Shown piece after piece: positions 26,587-35,305 of a DNA stretch of 64,000 nt. Under the pieces are notes generated by a model. That model worked only from the letters and a program-made list of their open reading frames with translations. It searched no databases and had not been told where the DNA came from. Source of the DNA: Desulfobulbaceae bacterium BRH_c16a (GTDB lineage Bacteria; Desulfobacterota; Desulfobulbia; Desulfobulbales; Desulfocapsaceae). Made by a program: the position numbers and the translations under genes. Location: positions 1 through 64,000 of the forward strand of contig LADS01000009.1 of NCBI GenBank assembly GCA_000961725.1, written 5' to 3'. Each line of letters begins with the position of its first letter. The first letter of the stretch is position 1.

Positions 26587-27762
26587 ATGACATCGTTATC
26601 AACGACGGCAATATCGATTACGGCCATCGCATTGTCAGTTTCAGCTCTTGCCGCACCTGCCATCGGCCTGGAAGGTCCACAGGAAAAAATTGAAGGTATG
26701 GACGCCGACCTGGTGCTGTTGATACTCTATGTGTCGCTGGCCCTGGTCTTTTCATTTCTCTGCTCGGTGGCGGAAGCGGTCCTCCTCAGCATCACGCCTT
26801 CATATATCGAAGGATTAAAGGAAAAGCGGCCTCAACGTGCGGCGCTTTTGAAGCGGCTCAAACATGATAATGTCGATCGCTCGCTTGCAGCCATTCTTAC
26901 ACTCAACACGATCGCCCATACGGTTGGTGCGATTGGTGCCGGGGCGAAAGCGACAGTGGTATTCGGCAGCACCTGGTTTGGCGTATTCTCGGCTGCCATG
27001 ACGCTTATGATTCTATTTCTCTCCGAAATCGTCCCCAAAACGATAGGTGCCGTCTATTGGTCGAAACTCGTAGGGCCAACTGCGTTGTATGTGAACGCCC
27101 TGATTGTGGTCCTCTATCCGATTGTGTGGATCTCCGAGAAAATGACGCAATTCATCTCCCATGGCAAGACCATGCACATCTTCAGTCGGGACGAGTTCAT
27201 CGCCATGACTTCGGTCGGTGTCGAGACCGGGCAGATTCACAGTAAGGAGTCGAGGGTAATCCGAAACCTGCTGCGTTTCGAGTCGCTGAAAGTAGCCGAT
27301 ATCATGACGCCTCGGACCGTAATCTTCGCACTTCCCGAAGACATGAAGATAAGCGATTCATTGAACCAGGTAACTCAATCCCCATTCTCGCGCCTGCCGC
27401 TCTATAGGACGCAAATTGACAACATAACGGGCTTTGTTTTGAAAGACGATGTTCTGATTTCCACTACCCAGAAGCGGGGAAACGAAAAGCTTTCGGCCTT
27501 GAAACGTAATATTATTGCAGTTCCGGAGTCCGTATCGTTGACGGCTTTACTGGAACGCTTTCTTAAGGATCGTCAGCATATTGCCATAGTCGTCAACGAG
27601 TATGGCGGGGCGGATGGTCTGGTGACGCTCGAAGATTTAATCGAGACGCTCATGGGCATGGAAATCATGGACGAAACGGACGATGTCGAAGACATGCGGA
27701 ATTTGGCGCGGAAGCAATGGGTGGAACGCGCCAAGGCAATGGGCATCGATCCCGATATTTAG
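26587..27762 (+). CDS. CNNM/CorC-family membrane protein (DUF21 plus CBS pair)
   Basis: A 391-residue inner-membrane protein. After a short hydrophobic leader (ISITAIALSVSALAAPAIG), the DUF21/CNNM transmembrane domain spans about 40-200 (LCSVAEAVLLS, LFLSEIVPKTIGA). A CBS pair follows (ADIMTPRTVI; IAIVVNEYGGADGLVTLEDL). The family includes Mg2+/Co2+ efflux proteins and was long mislabelled as haemolysin. The C-terminal CorC_HlyC domain seen in many relatives is missing, as in the shorter form. Start: ATG at 26587; a GTG at 26554 is an alternative. It is 26 bases before hrpB. Confidence 0.85.
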   Translation: MTSLSTTAISITAIALSVSALAAPAIGLEGPQEKIEGMDADLVLLILYVSLALVFSFLCSVAEAVLLSITPSYIEGLKEKRPQRAALLKRLKHDNVDRSLAAILTLNTIAHTVGAIGAGAKATVVFGSTWFGVFSAAMTLMILFLSEIVPKTIGAVYWSKLVGPTALYVNALIVVLYPIVWISEKMTQFISHGKTMHIFSRDEFIAMTSVGVETGQIHSKESRVIRNLLRFESLKVADIMTPRTVIFALPEDMKISDSLNQVTQSPFSRLPLYRTQIDNITGFVLKDDVLISTTQKRGNEKLSALKRNIIAVPESVSLTALLERFLKDRQHIAIVVNEYGGADGLVTLEDLIETLMGMEIMDETDDVEDMRNLARKQWVERAKAMGIDPDI

Positions 27763-27788
27763 CCCCTGTACTAGACAAAGGAGGAATT

Positions 27789-30308
27789 TTGCAGCTACCG
27801 CAACTCCCTGTCCGCCATATCCTGCCCGAGCTGAAGAAAGCGCTCAGCACAGGTTCCGCCGTGCTGGCCGCACCTCCCGGGTCGGGCAAAACCACTCTCG
27901 TTCCGCTCGCGCTCCTCGGTGAACCGTGGCTTGCCGAGAAGAAAATTCTCATTCTCGAGCCTCGGCGGCTGGCGGCAAGGGCGGCGGCGGGGCGGATGGC
28001 TTTTCTCCTTGGCGAATCGATCGGCCAGACCGTCGGCTATCAGATCAGGTTTGACCGGCAGATCTCTTCAGTTACCCGCATCGAAGTGCTTACCGAAGGG
28101 ATTTTGACCCGGCGGCTGCAAAGCGATCCCGACCTGAAAGGCGTGGGACTGATTGTCTTTGACGAGTTTCATGAACGTTCCATCCATGCCGATCTGGCCC
28201 TGGCGCTCTGTCTCGATCTCTGTCAACTGCGCGAGGATCTGCGCCTGCTGGTCATGTCGGCAACGCTCGAGACGGCACCTGTCGCCGCATTATTGGGCGA
28301 CGTGCCGATTATTATCGGCGAAGGCAGGATCCATGAAGTCCGGGTGGAATATCTTCTTAGCCGGGCAACGGGTCGGATAGGTGAGGTGACTGCTGCCGGA
28401 ATCCGGCGGGTAGTGGGGGAACAGCAGGGTGATGTCCTGGCATTTCTGCCGGGTGCCGGAGAAATCCGGGAGGTGCAGCGGCAGCTCGAGAGCGACCCAG
28501 CTTTTCGTAACAGCCTTATTACTCCGCTGTTCGGCGATCTTTCGCAAAGCGATCAGGACCGGGCGATCCTCCCGGATCCGGCCGGCAGACGGCGGGTGAT
28601 TCTCGCCACCTCGATTGCCGAGACCAGTCTCACCATTGAAGGAATCGGCTGTGTGGTCGACAGCGGCTGGTCGCGCAGACCTCGTTTTGAACCGGGCAAC
28701 GGCCTCAGCCGGTTAACCACCGTACGGGTTTCCAAGGCGGCGGCCGACCAGCGGGCCGGGCGCGCCGGGCGTCTCGGGCCGGGCTACTGTCTGCGGCTAT
28801 GGACAGGCGAGGAACACCACAGCCTGCCGCCCTTTCACCCGCCGGAAATCGTCGCCGTCGATCTGGCCGGGCTCGCCCTGGAGCTGGCCTTGTGGGGAGT
28901 AAGCGACGCAGCTGAACTGCGCTGGCTGGACCCGCCCCGTTCCGGGCCGTACCGGCAGGCCCGGGAACTGCTCATTTCCCTTGGGGCAATTACCGCATCA
29001 GGACGCATTACCGAGACCGGCCGGCAGCTTGTCGGCCTGCCGGTTCATCCCCGTCTCGGCCATATGCTGCTGATGGCGAAAAAATCGGGACACGGCCCGC
29101 TGGCCTGCGACATCGCAGCCATTCTGGCCGAACGCGATCTTGTCCGGAAAAATGAAAATTTTGCTTCGGTCGAGCTGCGGATACGGCATGGCTTGCTCGA
29201 AATATGGCGAAAAAAGGGCGACGATGCGGTTCGTCGTGAGGGCGGTGACCCGATCATATGCCGCCGCATAGACCGGGAAGCCCGGCGGTTCGGTTACACG
29301 GGCAAACCGCGCGAGACCGAGGCTATCGGCGATCTGCTGGTCTATGCCTATCCCGATCGTATTGCCCGCAGGCGTCCGGGTGAACGGGAGCGTTATCTTC
29401 TCGCCACCGGTCGCGGGGTTGTGCTTCCTCCCGCCGATCCGCTGGCAGCCAGCGAATATCTGGTAGTGCCGCAGTTGGACGCAGGTCGGACGGAGGGACG
29501 GATTTTTCTGGCCGAACCCTTGGATCCGGCCGACCTGAAAAAACATCACCGGCAATTGTTCAGGGTGAGCGACGAGGTGTCCTGGGATGACGCCGCCGCC
29601 AAGGTTGTGGCTGTCAGGCGCCTTCTTCTGGAAAAAATAGTTGTCGAGGAAAATCCCCTGACCGATGCCGATCCCGAAGAAATCGGCCGGGCCATGCTGA
29701 CCGGCATCCGGCGCATGGGACATGCCGGGCTGCCCTGGGATAAAGAGGCCCGGCAACTCCAGGCGCGGGTCCACCTCCTGCACAACCTGCAGCCGGAGAT
29801 CGACTGGCCCGATCTTGCCGATGATCGGTTGCTGGAGGATCTTGGCTGGCTTGCCCCGTATATTACCGGGATGACCAGGGCCGAACAGCTGAAAAAACTT
29901 GATCTGCAAGAGATATTCACCGCCATGCTGGGCTGGGAGAAGCAACAGCGGCTGAACAGGGATGCTCCGGCAGCCATTACCGTCGCCAGCGGTTCGAAAA
30001 TCCGCATCGAATATCGCATTGGTGAACCGCCGCTTCTGGCGGTGCGTCTCCAGGAAATGTTCGGCCGGACCGAGACTCCCGCTATCTGCGGCGGCAAGGT
30101 AGTCCTGCTTCTGCATCTGTTGTCTCCGGCCAGGAGGCCGATCCAGGTCACCTCCGATCTGGCCGGTTTCTGGCAACGCAGCTATCCGGAGGTGAAAAAG
30201 GAATTGAAAGGACGCTATCCGAAACACTTCTGGCCGGATGATCCGCTGGCCGCCGAGGCCACCCGAGGAGTAAAAAAGAAGAATAATAAAAACATACCAA
30301 AGACATGA
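27789..30308 (+). CDS. hrpB: ATP-dependent helicase HrpB
   Basis: An 839-residue DEAH-box helicase. APPGSGKTT near residue 28 is Walker A, DEFHERSIHADLAL is motif II, SATL is motif III and QRAGRAGR is motif VI. A helicase-associated region and the C-terminal HrpB domain (SYPEVKKELKGRYPKHFWPDDP) identify the family. The start is inferred as TTG at 27789, directly after AAAGGAGG; no ATG fits, and E. coli HrpB starts at the equivalent place. Its function in bacteria is poorly known. Its stop overlaps the start of a radical SAM gene by four bases. Confidence 0.92.
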   Translation: MQLPQLPVRHILPELKKALSTGSAVLAAPPGSGKTTLVPLALLGEPWLAEKKILILEPRRLAARAAAGRMAFLLGESIGQTVGYQIRFDRQISSVTRIEVLTEGILTRRLQSDPDLKGVGLIVFDEFHERSIHADLALALCLDLCQLREDLRLLVMSATLETAPVAALLGDVPIIIGEGRIHEVRVEYLLSRATGRIGEVTAAGIRRVVGEQQGDVLAFLPGAGEIREVQRQLESDPAFRNSLITPLFGDLSQSDQDRAILPDPAGRRRVILATSIAETSLTIEGIGCVVDSGWSRRPRFEPGNGLSRLTTVRVSKAAADQRAGRAGRLGPGYCLRLWTGEEHHSLPPFHPPEIVAVDLAGLALELALWGVSDAAELRWLDPPRSGPYRQARELLISLGAITASGRITETGRQLVGLPVHPRLGHMLLMAKKSGHGPLACDIAAILAERDLVRKNENFASVELRIRHGLLEIWRKKGDDAVRREGGDPIICRRIDREARRFGYTGKPRETEAIGDLLVYAYPDRIARRRPGERERYLLATGRGVVLPPADPLAASEYLVVPQLDAGRTEGRIFLAEPLDPADLKKHHRQLFRVSDEVSWDDAAAKVVAVRRLLLEKIVVEENPLTDADPEEIGRAMLTGIRRMGHAGLPWDKEARQLQARVHLLHNLQPEIDWPDLADDRLLEDLGWLAPYITGMTRAEQLKKLDLQEIFTAMLGWEKQQRLNRDAPAAITVASGSKIRIEYRIGEPPLLAVRLQEMFGRTETPAICGGKVVLLLHLLSPARRPIQVTSDLAGFWQRSYPEVKKELKGRYPKHFWPDDPLAAEATRGVKKKNNKNIPKT

Positions 30309-31213
30309 GAAAAATAGCTTTCGGATACTCAACCCGCTGCAATATCAAATGCAGCCATTGTGTGGCGGCAGATGAGCGCCCTTTTCATACAAAAATGGAA
30401 CTGGCGAGGGCGAGAGGAATAATCGGGGAGATGGCTCTGGCCGGCGTTACCGGCATAAGCTTCACCGCAGGCGAACCCTTTATCTATTTTGACGATCTCC
30501 TGGAGTTGGTGGCGTTATGCCGGGAAAAGAACATCTATACCAGGATCGTCACCAACAGTTTCTGGGCAAAGACTCCTGAAATAACCCGGGAGCTGCTTGG
30601 CAGGCTCAGGCAGTGCGGCCTGGGCGAGCTGCGTTTGAGTTATAGCAGGTGGCATCAGCACCACGTGCCGCGCAAAATGGTGCTGCATGCGGCCCGGGGC
30701 TGCATGGCTGCCGGAATTGCCTATTTTGTCTCTTTTGTCACTGATTTTTCCGAAGAAGACGATTCTTTTGAGCAATTTCTTCGGGATCACGGGCTTAAAT
30801 TCTTCCCGGAGCCTGTTATCTACGCCGGCCGAGCCGATGCCATCGGCCGATCGGCAATATTGACCGATTACCAGGACAATCGCTGTGCCATGAACCCGTA
30901 TCTGGCACCGGATCTGAACATGTACGCCTGTTGCGATGCGGGCAGCCATTTTAACACCACAAATTTTTTTCTGCTCGGTAACCTCAAGGACCATTCCCTC
31001 GACCAGCTCTTTGCCCGGAGCGAAAATCACCCGCTCTATACCTGCATCCGCCATATGGGCATCACAAATATTGCCTCTTTTGCCGGAATCAAATCCCGGG
31101 AGATTGTTACCTACCGCAAATGCGAACTGTGCAAAAAACTGTTCGACTCGCCGGAAACCTTGAAAATGCTCGGCAAAGTTGCACAGACCGAGTTGCCGAA
31201 ATGGATCAGGTAG
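30305..31213 (+). CDS. Radical SAM protein with C-terminal cysteine region
   Basis: A 302-residue protein. C12, C16 and C19 (RCNIKCSHC) bind the SAM-coordinating [4Fe-4S] cluster, and FTAGEPF matches the GGE-like SAM contact. The C-terminal third carries more cysteines (NRCAMNPYL, YACCDAG, CELCKKL), arranged like a SPASM/Twitch region that may hold an auxiliary cluster. The start overlaps the hrpB stop (ATGA), so translation is coupled to a helicase, an unusual partner. No precursor peptide gene is visible downstream. The substrate is unknown. Confidence 0.85.
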   Translation: MRKIAFGYSTRCNIKCSHCVAADERPFHTKMELARARGIIGEMALAGVTGISFTAGEPFIYFDDLLELVALCREKNIYTRIVTNSFWAKTPEITRELLGRLRQCGLGELRLSYSRWHQHHVPRKMVLHAARGCMAAGIAYFVSFVTDFSEEDDSFEQFLRDHGLKFFPEPVIYAGRADAIGRSAILTDYQDNRCAMNPYLAPDLNMYACCDAGSHFNTTNFFLLGNLKDHSLDQLFARSENHPLYTCIRHMGITNIASFAGIKSREIVTYRKCELCKKLFDSPETLKMLGKVAQTELPKWIR

Positions 31214-31348
31214 TACAGATAAACTGTCGCTGCGGGTCTATTGCCTTGCTGTCTTTTGCTCTTAAGGTAGTGGGCAGAGGAATAGGATGTGTGTGTATCC
31301 TGTCATTCAAGATAATCTTCAAGTGAGCCGGAAGGATAAAAGAGAATT

Positions 31349-31729
31349 ATGAAACATTTACAAGAATATTTCGAAACAACCAAAGGATTCGGTGTCCTGG
31401 CTACTGCCGACGGCGACGGAAAAGTGGATGCTGCCGTGTATTCCAGTCCGCATTTCCTCGAAGAGGGGACCTTGTCCTTTATCATGCTCGACAGGCTTAC
31501 CCATCACAACCTTCAATCCAATCCTTTTGCGACCTTTCTTTTTGTCGAAGACGGAACCGGTTACAAAGGCAAGCGGCTTTTTTTGAAAAAGGTCCGTGAG
31601 GAAAATAACCCGGAATTGATTGCAAAGCTCAAACGCCGAAAAGCAACCGAGAAACCGGAGGAATCCCGCTTCCTGATGTATTTCACTCTGGAAAAGGAGT
31701 TGTCGCTTATCGCCAGTCAGGACGAATAA
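31349..31729 (+). CDS. Pyridoxamine 5'-phosphate oxidase-fold protein
   Basis: A 126-residue split-barrel protein (GFGVLATADGDGKVDAAVYS, then the HHNLQSNPFATFLF segment), as in PNPOx-like FMN- or F420-binding proteins. It is too short to be PdxH itself and probably a flavin reductase-type or general stress protein. The ATG at 31349 has a weak GAG site. It converges on the oxidoreductase operon with a 25-base gap. The substrate is unknown. Confidence 0.75.
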   Translation: MKHLQEYFETTKGFGVLATADGDGKVDAAVYSSPHFLEEGTLSFIMLDRLTHHNLQSNPFATFLFVEDGTGYKGKRLFLKKVREENNPELIAKLKRRKATEKPEESRFLMYFTLEKELSLIASQDE

Positions 31730-31754
31730 GCCTTTACAGGTATTTGAGTAGAAC

Positions 31755-33185
31755 CTAGCTTGCGGCGCAGTTCTCCCGGTGCCAGGCAATCCCCGCCTCA
31801 ATGGCCTTCATGTTGATCTCCGCCAGGTTCTTCCGTTTAATCGACAGGGGAATGATCTTTCTCAGGGTTTCGATGGTTATTGCTCCGGAAACCAGGGCAT
31901 AGACGGTGAGAAGGATGACGCTCGCCACCTGGATTGTGCCGAGGTCATTGGCCATATCGGTCACCGGGATATGATAGGCGGCGACGTCTCCACGGCGCAC
32001 CTTGCGGGGTACAAGCGATGAATTGACAAAGATCGAGCCGCCTGGCTGTACCGTATCTTCAAAGGCATCGAGGGATGGGAGATTCATGGTCAGCAGGGCG
32101 CTGGGGAAGGAGACGATGGGCGAGCCGATGGTCTCGTGAGAAATATTGATACTGGCGTTGGCCGTGCCGCCGCGCATTTCCGCGCCATACGAAGGCAGCC
32201 AGGTGGTCTTGAGGCCTTCGGCGATGGCGCAGTTGGCCAGCAGGATGCCGGTCGACAGCACGCCCTGACCGCCGAAACCGGCGATCTTGACGTGCTGTTC
32301 TTCTTTGAGTTGCAAGGTTCTGGTGGCGACCTCTTCTTCGCCAACGCCAAGGATCTCGAGAATTTTCCGGTCGCTGACAGGTGCAGCCTTCTTTTTATCG
32401 ATCCTGTCGATCGGGCTTTTCGGCAGGTCTCGAAGATTGCCGACCGGGAAGACCGGTTCCAGATTGTCTGCCAGCCAGCGGCGCGCCTCGACCGGCGTCA
32501 TCTTCCAGTTTACCGGGCATGGCGACAGTACCTCGACCAGCGAAAAACCCTTGCCGTCCAACTGGTTGCGCAGCGCCTTGCGGATTGCCATCCGGGCTTT
32601 CATTACCTTGGCGGCGTCGGCCAGGGAAACCCGCTCGATAAAAACCGGGGCGTGCAGACTGTCGATAATTTCCGAAACCCCGATGGGAAAGCCTTCGTTG
32701 GCCGCATTGCGGCCGTCGGGGGTGGTGACGGTTTTCTGGCCCAGGATGGTGGTCGGCGCCATTTGCCCGCCGGTCATGCCGTAGATGGCGTTGTTGATGA
32801 AAAAAACCGTGATATTCTCACCGCGGTTGGCCGCATGGACGATCTGGCTCATGCCGATTCCAGCCAGGTCGCCGTCGCCCTGATAGGAGATGACGATTGC
32901 CTGGTCGTTGGTGCGGCGGATAGCCGAGGCCACCGCCGGAGCCCGGCCATGGGCGCACTGGATGTTGCCGACATCGAAATAGTAATAGGCGAAGACGCTG
33001 CAACCGACAGGGGAACAAAAAATCACCCGGTCCTGGATGCCAAGATCGTCGATTGCCTCGGCGATCAGGTTGTGAACGGTGCCGTGACCGCAGCCGGGAC
33101 AGTAGTGGCTGACATCCGCGCCCGGAGCTTTACGTTCAAAGGACGGATAGAGCGAACGGGCCTTCTGATGTTTTATTGCGTGCAT
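31755..33185 (-). CDS. 2-oxoacid:ferredoxin oxidoreductase, beta-gamma fusion subunit
   Basis: A 476-residue fusion. Residues 1 to about 290 are the TPP-binding beta subunit (CPGCGHG, YQGDGDLAGIG, NNAIYGMTGGQ). From residue 299 (HVKIAGFGGQGV) to the end is the gamma subunit, with GAEMRGGTANASI. With the alpha and ferredoxin subunits upstream it oxidatively decarboxylates a 2-oxoacid to acyl-CoA while reducing ferredoxin. The set resembles branched-chain (VOR) or 2-oxoglutarate (KOR) enzymes; the substrate is not decided by these motifs. The ATG at 33185 lies within the 3' end of the alpha gene (13-base overlap). Confidence 0.88.
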   Translation of the reverse strand: MHAIKHQKARSLYPSFERKAPGADVSHYCPGCGHGTVHNLIAEAIDDLGIQDRVIFCSPVGCSVFAYYYFDVGNIQCAHGRAPAVASAIRRTNDQAIVISYQGDGDLAGIGMSQIVHAANRGENITVFFINNAIYGMTGGQMAPTTILGQKTVTTPDGRNAANEGFPIGVSEIIDSLHAPVFIERVSLADAAKVMKARMAIRKALRNQLDGKGFSLVEVLSPCPVNWKMTPVEARRWLADNLEPVFPVGNLRDLPKSPIDRIDKKKAAPVSDRKILEILGVGEEEVATRTLQLKEEQHVKIAGFGGQGVLSTGILLANCAIAEGLKTTWLPSYGAEMRGGTANASINISHETIGSPIVSFPSALLTMNLPSLDAFEDTVQPGGSIFVNSSLVPRKVRRGDVAAYHIPVTDMANDLGTIQVASVILLTVYALVSGAITIETLRKIIPLSIKRKNLAEINMKAIEAGIAWHRENCAAS

Positions 33186-34228
33186 TCTATATCCTCCTCC
33201 AGGCGGCGAACGATTTCATCGGTTGAGGGAATCCGGCCGCCCATCCAGTTATACAGGTCCACCGGCACTTTTCCTGCCACGGCCAGCCGGACGTCGCGGA
33301 CCAGCTGGCCGTTACTGAGTTCGGCGACGATCATCTTCCTCACCTGCCCAGTCAGTTCCTGCAGTCGGACGTTCGGGAAGGGAAAGAGGGTTTTCGGCCG
33401 CAGCATCCCGGCCTTTATGCCTTTTTTGCGCAGTTTATGGAGAGCGGAATGGCAGATTCGCGAACTGATCCCGTAGGCGACAAAGAGATAGTCGGCATCT
33501 TCGGTGAGGACTTCTTCGAAGTCGACGATTTCAGCCGCCATTTGTCGGTATTTTTCCTGGAGTTTGAGATTGTGGCCCTCGAGTTCTTCAACCTTCAGGT
33601 AGATGGAGGCAAGGACATTGCGGCGGCTTGCCGCATCGCCATACAACGCCCACTCCTTGTGCGGGTTTTTTTTGATTTTCCGCGGCAGTTCCACCGGTTC
33701 CATGATCTGGCCGATATAGGCATCGGTGAGGATGAAGACCGTGCAGCGATAGCGTTCGGCAAGATCAAAGGCCTGATAGGCAAAGTCGCACATCTCCTGC
33801 GCCGAGTTGGGCGCCAGCACCACCCCGCTGTGGCTGCCGTGGCCCGTGCCGTGGACGATGAAGTTGTAGTCGGATTGCTCCGGCCAGATATAGCCGAGAC
33901 CGGGCCCTGCCCGCTGTACATCGACCACCACACTGGGCAGCTCCGAGCCGGACAGATACGAAAGGCCCTCGGCCATCAGCGACAGTCCGGGCCCGGAAGA
34001 ACCGGTGATCACCCTGGCCCCTGCGGCTGCCGCGCCATAGAGCATGCTGATCGACGACACCTCGCATTCAGCCTGGAGAAAATGCCGGCCGCAACGCGGA
34101 AACAGGTCGGCCGCGGCATGGGCTATTTCGCTGGCCGGGGTTATCGGGTAGCCGAAATAATGGGTGGCGCCGCCCAGGAGCGCGCCATAGATCACCGCCT
34201 CGTTGCCCTTCATCAGATGTTGGCCCAT
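33173..34228 (-). CDS. 2-oxoacid:ferredoxin oxidoreductase, alpha subunit (VorB/KorA-like)
   Basis: A 351-residue pyrimidine-binding subunit with GNEAVIYGALLGG, FGYPITPASEIAH, a SSGPGLSLMAEGLSYL segment and an NGQLVRDVR segment, which are typical of KorA/VorB. It forms the TPP active site with the beta-gamma fusion. A second, complete korDABC set near 60.6-63.4 kb has the unfused arrangement, so the cell has at least two such enzymes, probably for different oxoacids. The order is accessory, ferredoxin, alpha, beta-gamma. Confidence 0.88.
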   Translation of the reverse strand: MGQHLMKGNEAVIYGALLGGATHYFGYPITPASEIAHAAADLFPRCGRHFLQAECEVSSISMLYGAAAAGARVITGSSGPGLSLMAEGLSYLSGSELPSVVVDVQRAGPGLGYIWPEQSDYNFIVHGTGHGSHSGVVLAPNSAQEMCDFAYQAFDLAERYRCTVFILTDAYIGQIMEPVELPRKIKKNPHKEWALYGDAASRRNVLASIYLKVEELEGHNLKLQEKYRQMAAEIVDFEEVLTEDADYLFVAYGISSRICHSALHKLRKKGIKAGMLRPKTLFPFPNVRLQELTGQVRKMIVAELSNGQLVRDVRLAVAGKVPVDLYNWMGGRIPSTDEIVRRLEEDIECTQ

Positions 34229-34238
34229 ATCAGCTCCT

Positions 34239-34478
34239 TCAGCTCTTCTGGCGTGGTTTCCGGTAGACGGTTATGGCCCCGAATTCGGGACAGGTGTAGA
34301 AACAGAGGCCGCAGGCAATGCACTTCTGCACGGCAAAACGGGCAAACTGGTAGCCCATCGTATTGATTTCCGATCCTATCTCGAGACAGTCGTGAGGGCA
34401 GGCGACAATGCAGGCCGCACAGCCCTTACAGCGTTGCGGATTGATTTCGATATAATTTTTGGCTGCGGGTTCCTTCAT
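34239..34478 (-). CDS. Ferredoxin-type subunit (2x[4Fe-4S]) of the 2-oxoacid oxidoreductase
   Basis: A 79-residue protein with two cluster motifs, CKGCAACIVACP and CIACGLCFYTCP, that acts as the delta subunit passing electrons out of the complex. Its start overlaps the stop of the Cys-rich upstream gene by one base (TGATG), and the alpha gene follows after 10 bases, so it is firmly within the operon. Confidence 0.9.
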   Translation of the reverse strand: MKEPAAKNYIEINPQRCKGCAACIVACPHDCLEIGSEINTMGYQFARFAVQKCIACGLCFYTCPEFGAITVYRKPRQKS

Positions 34479-35014
34479 CAGATACCTCTGAACATGTCAT
34501 CGTGGAACTCACCGAAATAATTTATTTTGCGGACTCGACGGGTGATCTCTTCCGGTATCCGCTGGATGACAAGTTCGTGGTCGGGACAGCCGTGCTTGGC
34601 GCAGACCAGGATCTTGTTGACTCCGCCGGGCAGATTCAAAACGATCGCCTGCAGACAGCCGCAGCCGTCGTAAAGGCATTCCCGCGGGGCAATGAGACTG
34701 ATGCCGCAATGCGGACAACGCGCTTCGGTGATGCTGTGCAGGTCGGCTTCGGCCGGGAGGAAACTGTAGAGCTTGTCATGGCTGCCCCAGAAGGCGTCGA
34801 CGAAGACCCGGCCCTGCCGGCTGCCGATCCTGGCGTCGAGGCAGACCGAGGGTTCTCCGTGCAGCCGCACATGGTCGGCCATCAGGCTGTGGCCGTCCCG
34901 GCAGTACAGCTGTTCGATGACGAGAAAATCTTTGCCCTGCTTCTGTACATATTTGATGCCTTCCGGCAGAGCGGAGAGAAATTCAACAGGAACCTCTTTA
35001 TATACGAGTTTCAT
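34478..35014 (-). CDS. Cys-rich accessory protein of the oxidoreductase operon (unknown function)
   Basis: A 178-residue cytoplasmic protein. The N-terminal half is a mixed fold with a single CRDGHS motif. The C-terminal half has CPHCG, CLYDGCGC and CAKHGCPDH, which could bind zinc or an Fe-S cluster. It is the first gene of the operon and is translationally coupled to the ferredoxin subunit. AAGGAG precedes its ATG. I know no name for it. Position suggests a role in assembly or electron transfer of the 2-oxoacid oxidoreductase (inference). Confidence 0.75.
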   Translation of the reverse strand: MKLVYKEVPVEFLSALPEGIKYVQKQGKDFLVIEQLYCRDGHSLMADHVRLHGEPSVCLDARIGSRQGRVFVDAFWGSHDKLYSFLPAEADLHSITEARCPHCGISLIAPRECLYDGCGCLQAIVLNLPGGVNKILVCAKHGCPDHELVIQRIPEEITRRVRKINYFGEFHDDMFRGI

Positions 35015-35030
35015 TCTTTTCTCCTTGTCG

Positions 35031-35046
35031 ACTCGGACAACCTCCT
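35031..35046. repeat. Fragment matching the 25.8-kb hairpin sequence
   Basis: CTCGGACAACCTCCT here shares 15 bases with the arm of the hairpin at 25810-25837 (with flank). Only one arm is present. It lies just upstream of the ribosome-binding site of the Cys-rich gene. A match of this length can occur by chance in a window this size. Confidence 0.3.
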
Positions 35047-35305
35047 AGGAACCATGTTCATTGCATGCGCTTACACCAGCATATCCATTTTAGCCGGAAA
35101 GAGGAAGTGTCGGCAGAAAAATATCCGATATATGACTCTGTTGTATTTTTTTTGATTATTGGCTGGTATGACGTTACGATGAGAAGAAAGATGCAACTGA
35201 AGAAGCTTTCCGGATCCGGGCTCTCGAAGCAAAAATTTGCCCGGAAATGATTATCGTCATGGTAATGAATTGGCCGCAACCATAAGATCTGCCGGGACAA
35301 GACCT

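Noticed and set aside
25810..35046. 15-base match between the hairpin at 25.8 kb and DNA at 35.03 kb as proof of a dispersed repeat
   Set aside because: A 15-base match is expected by chance a few times in a window of this size, and only one arm is present at the second site.
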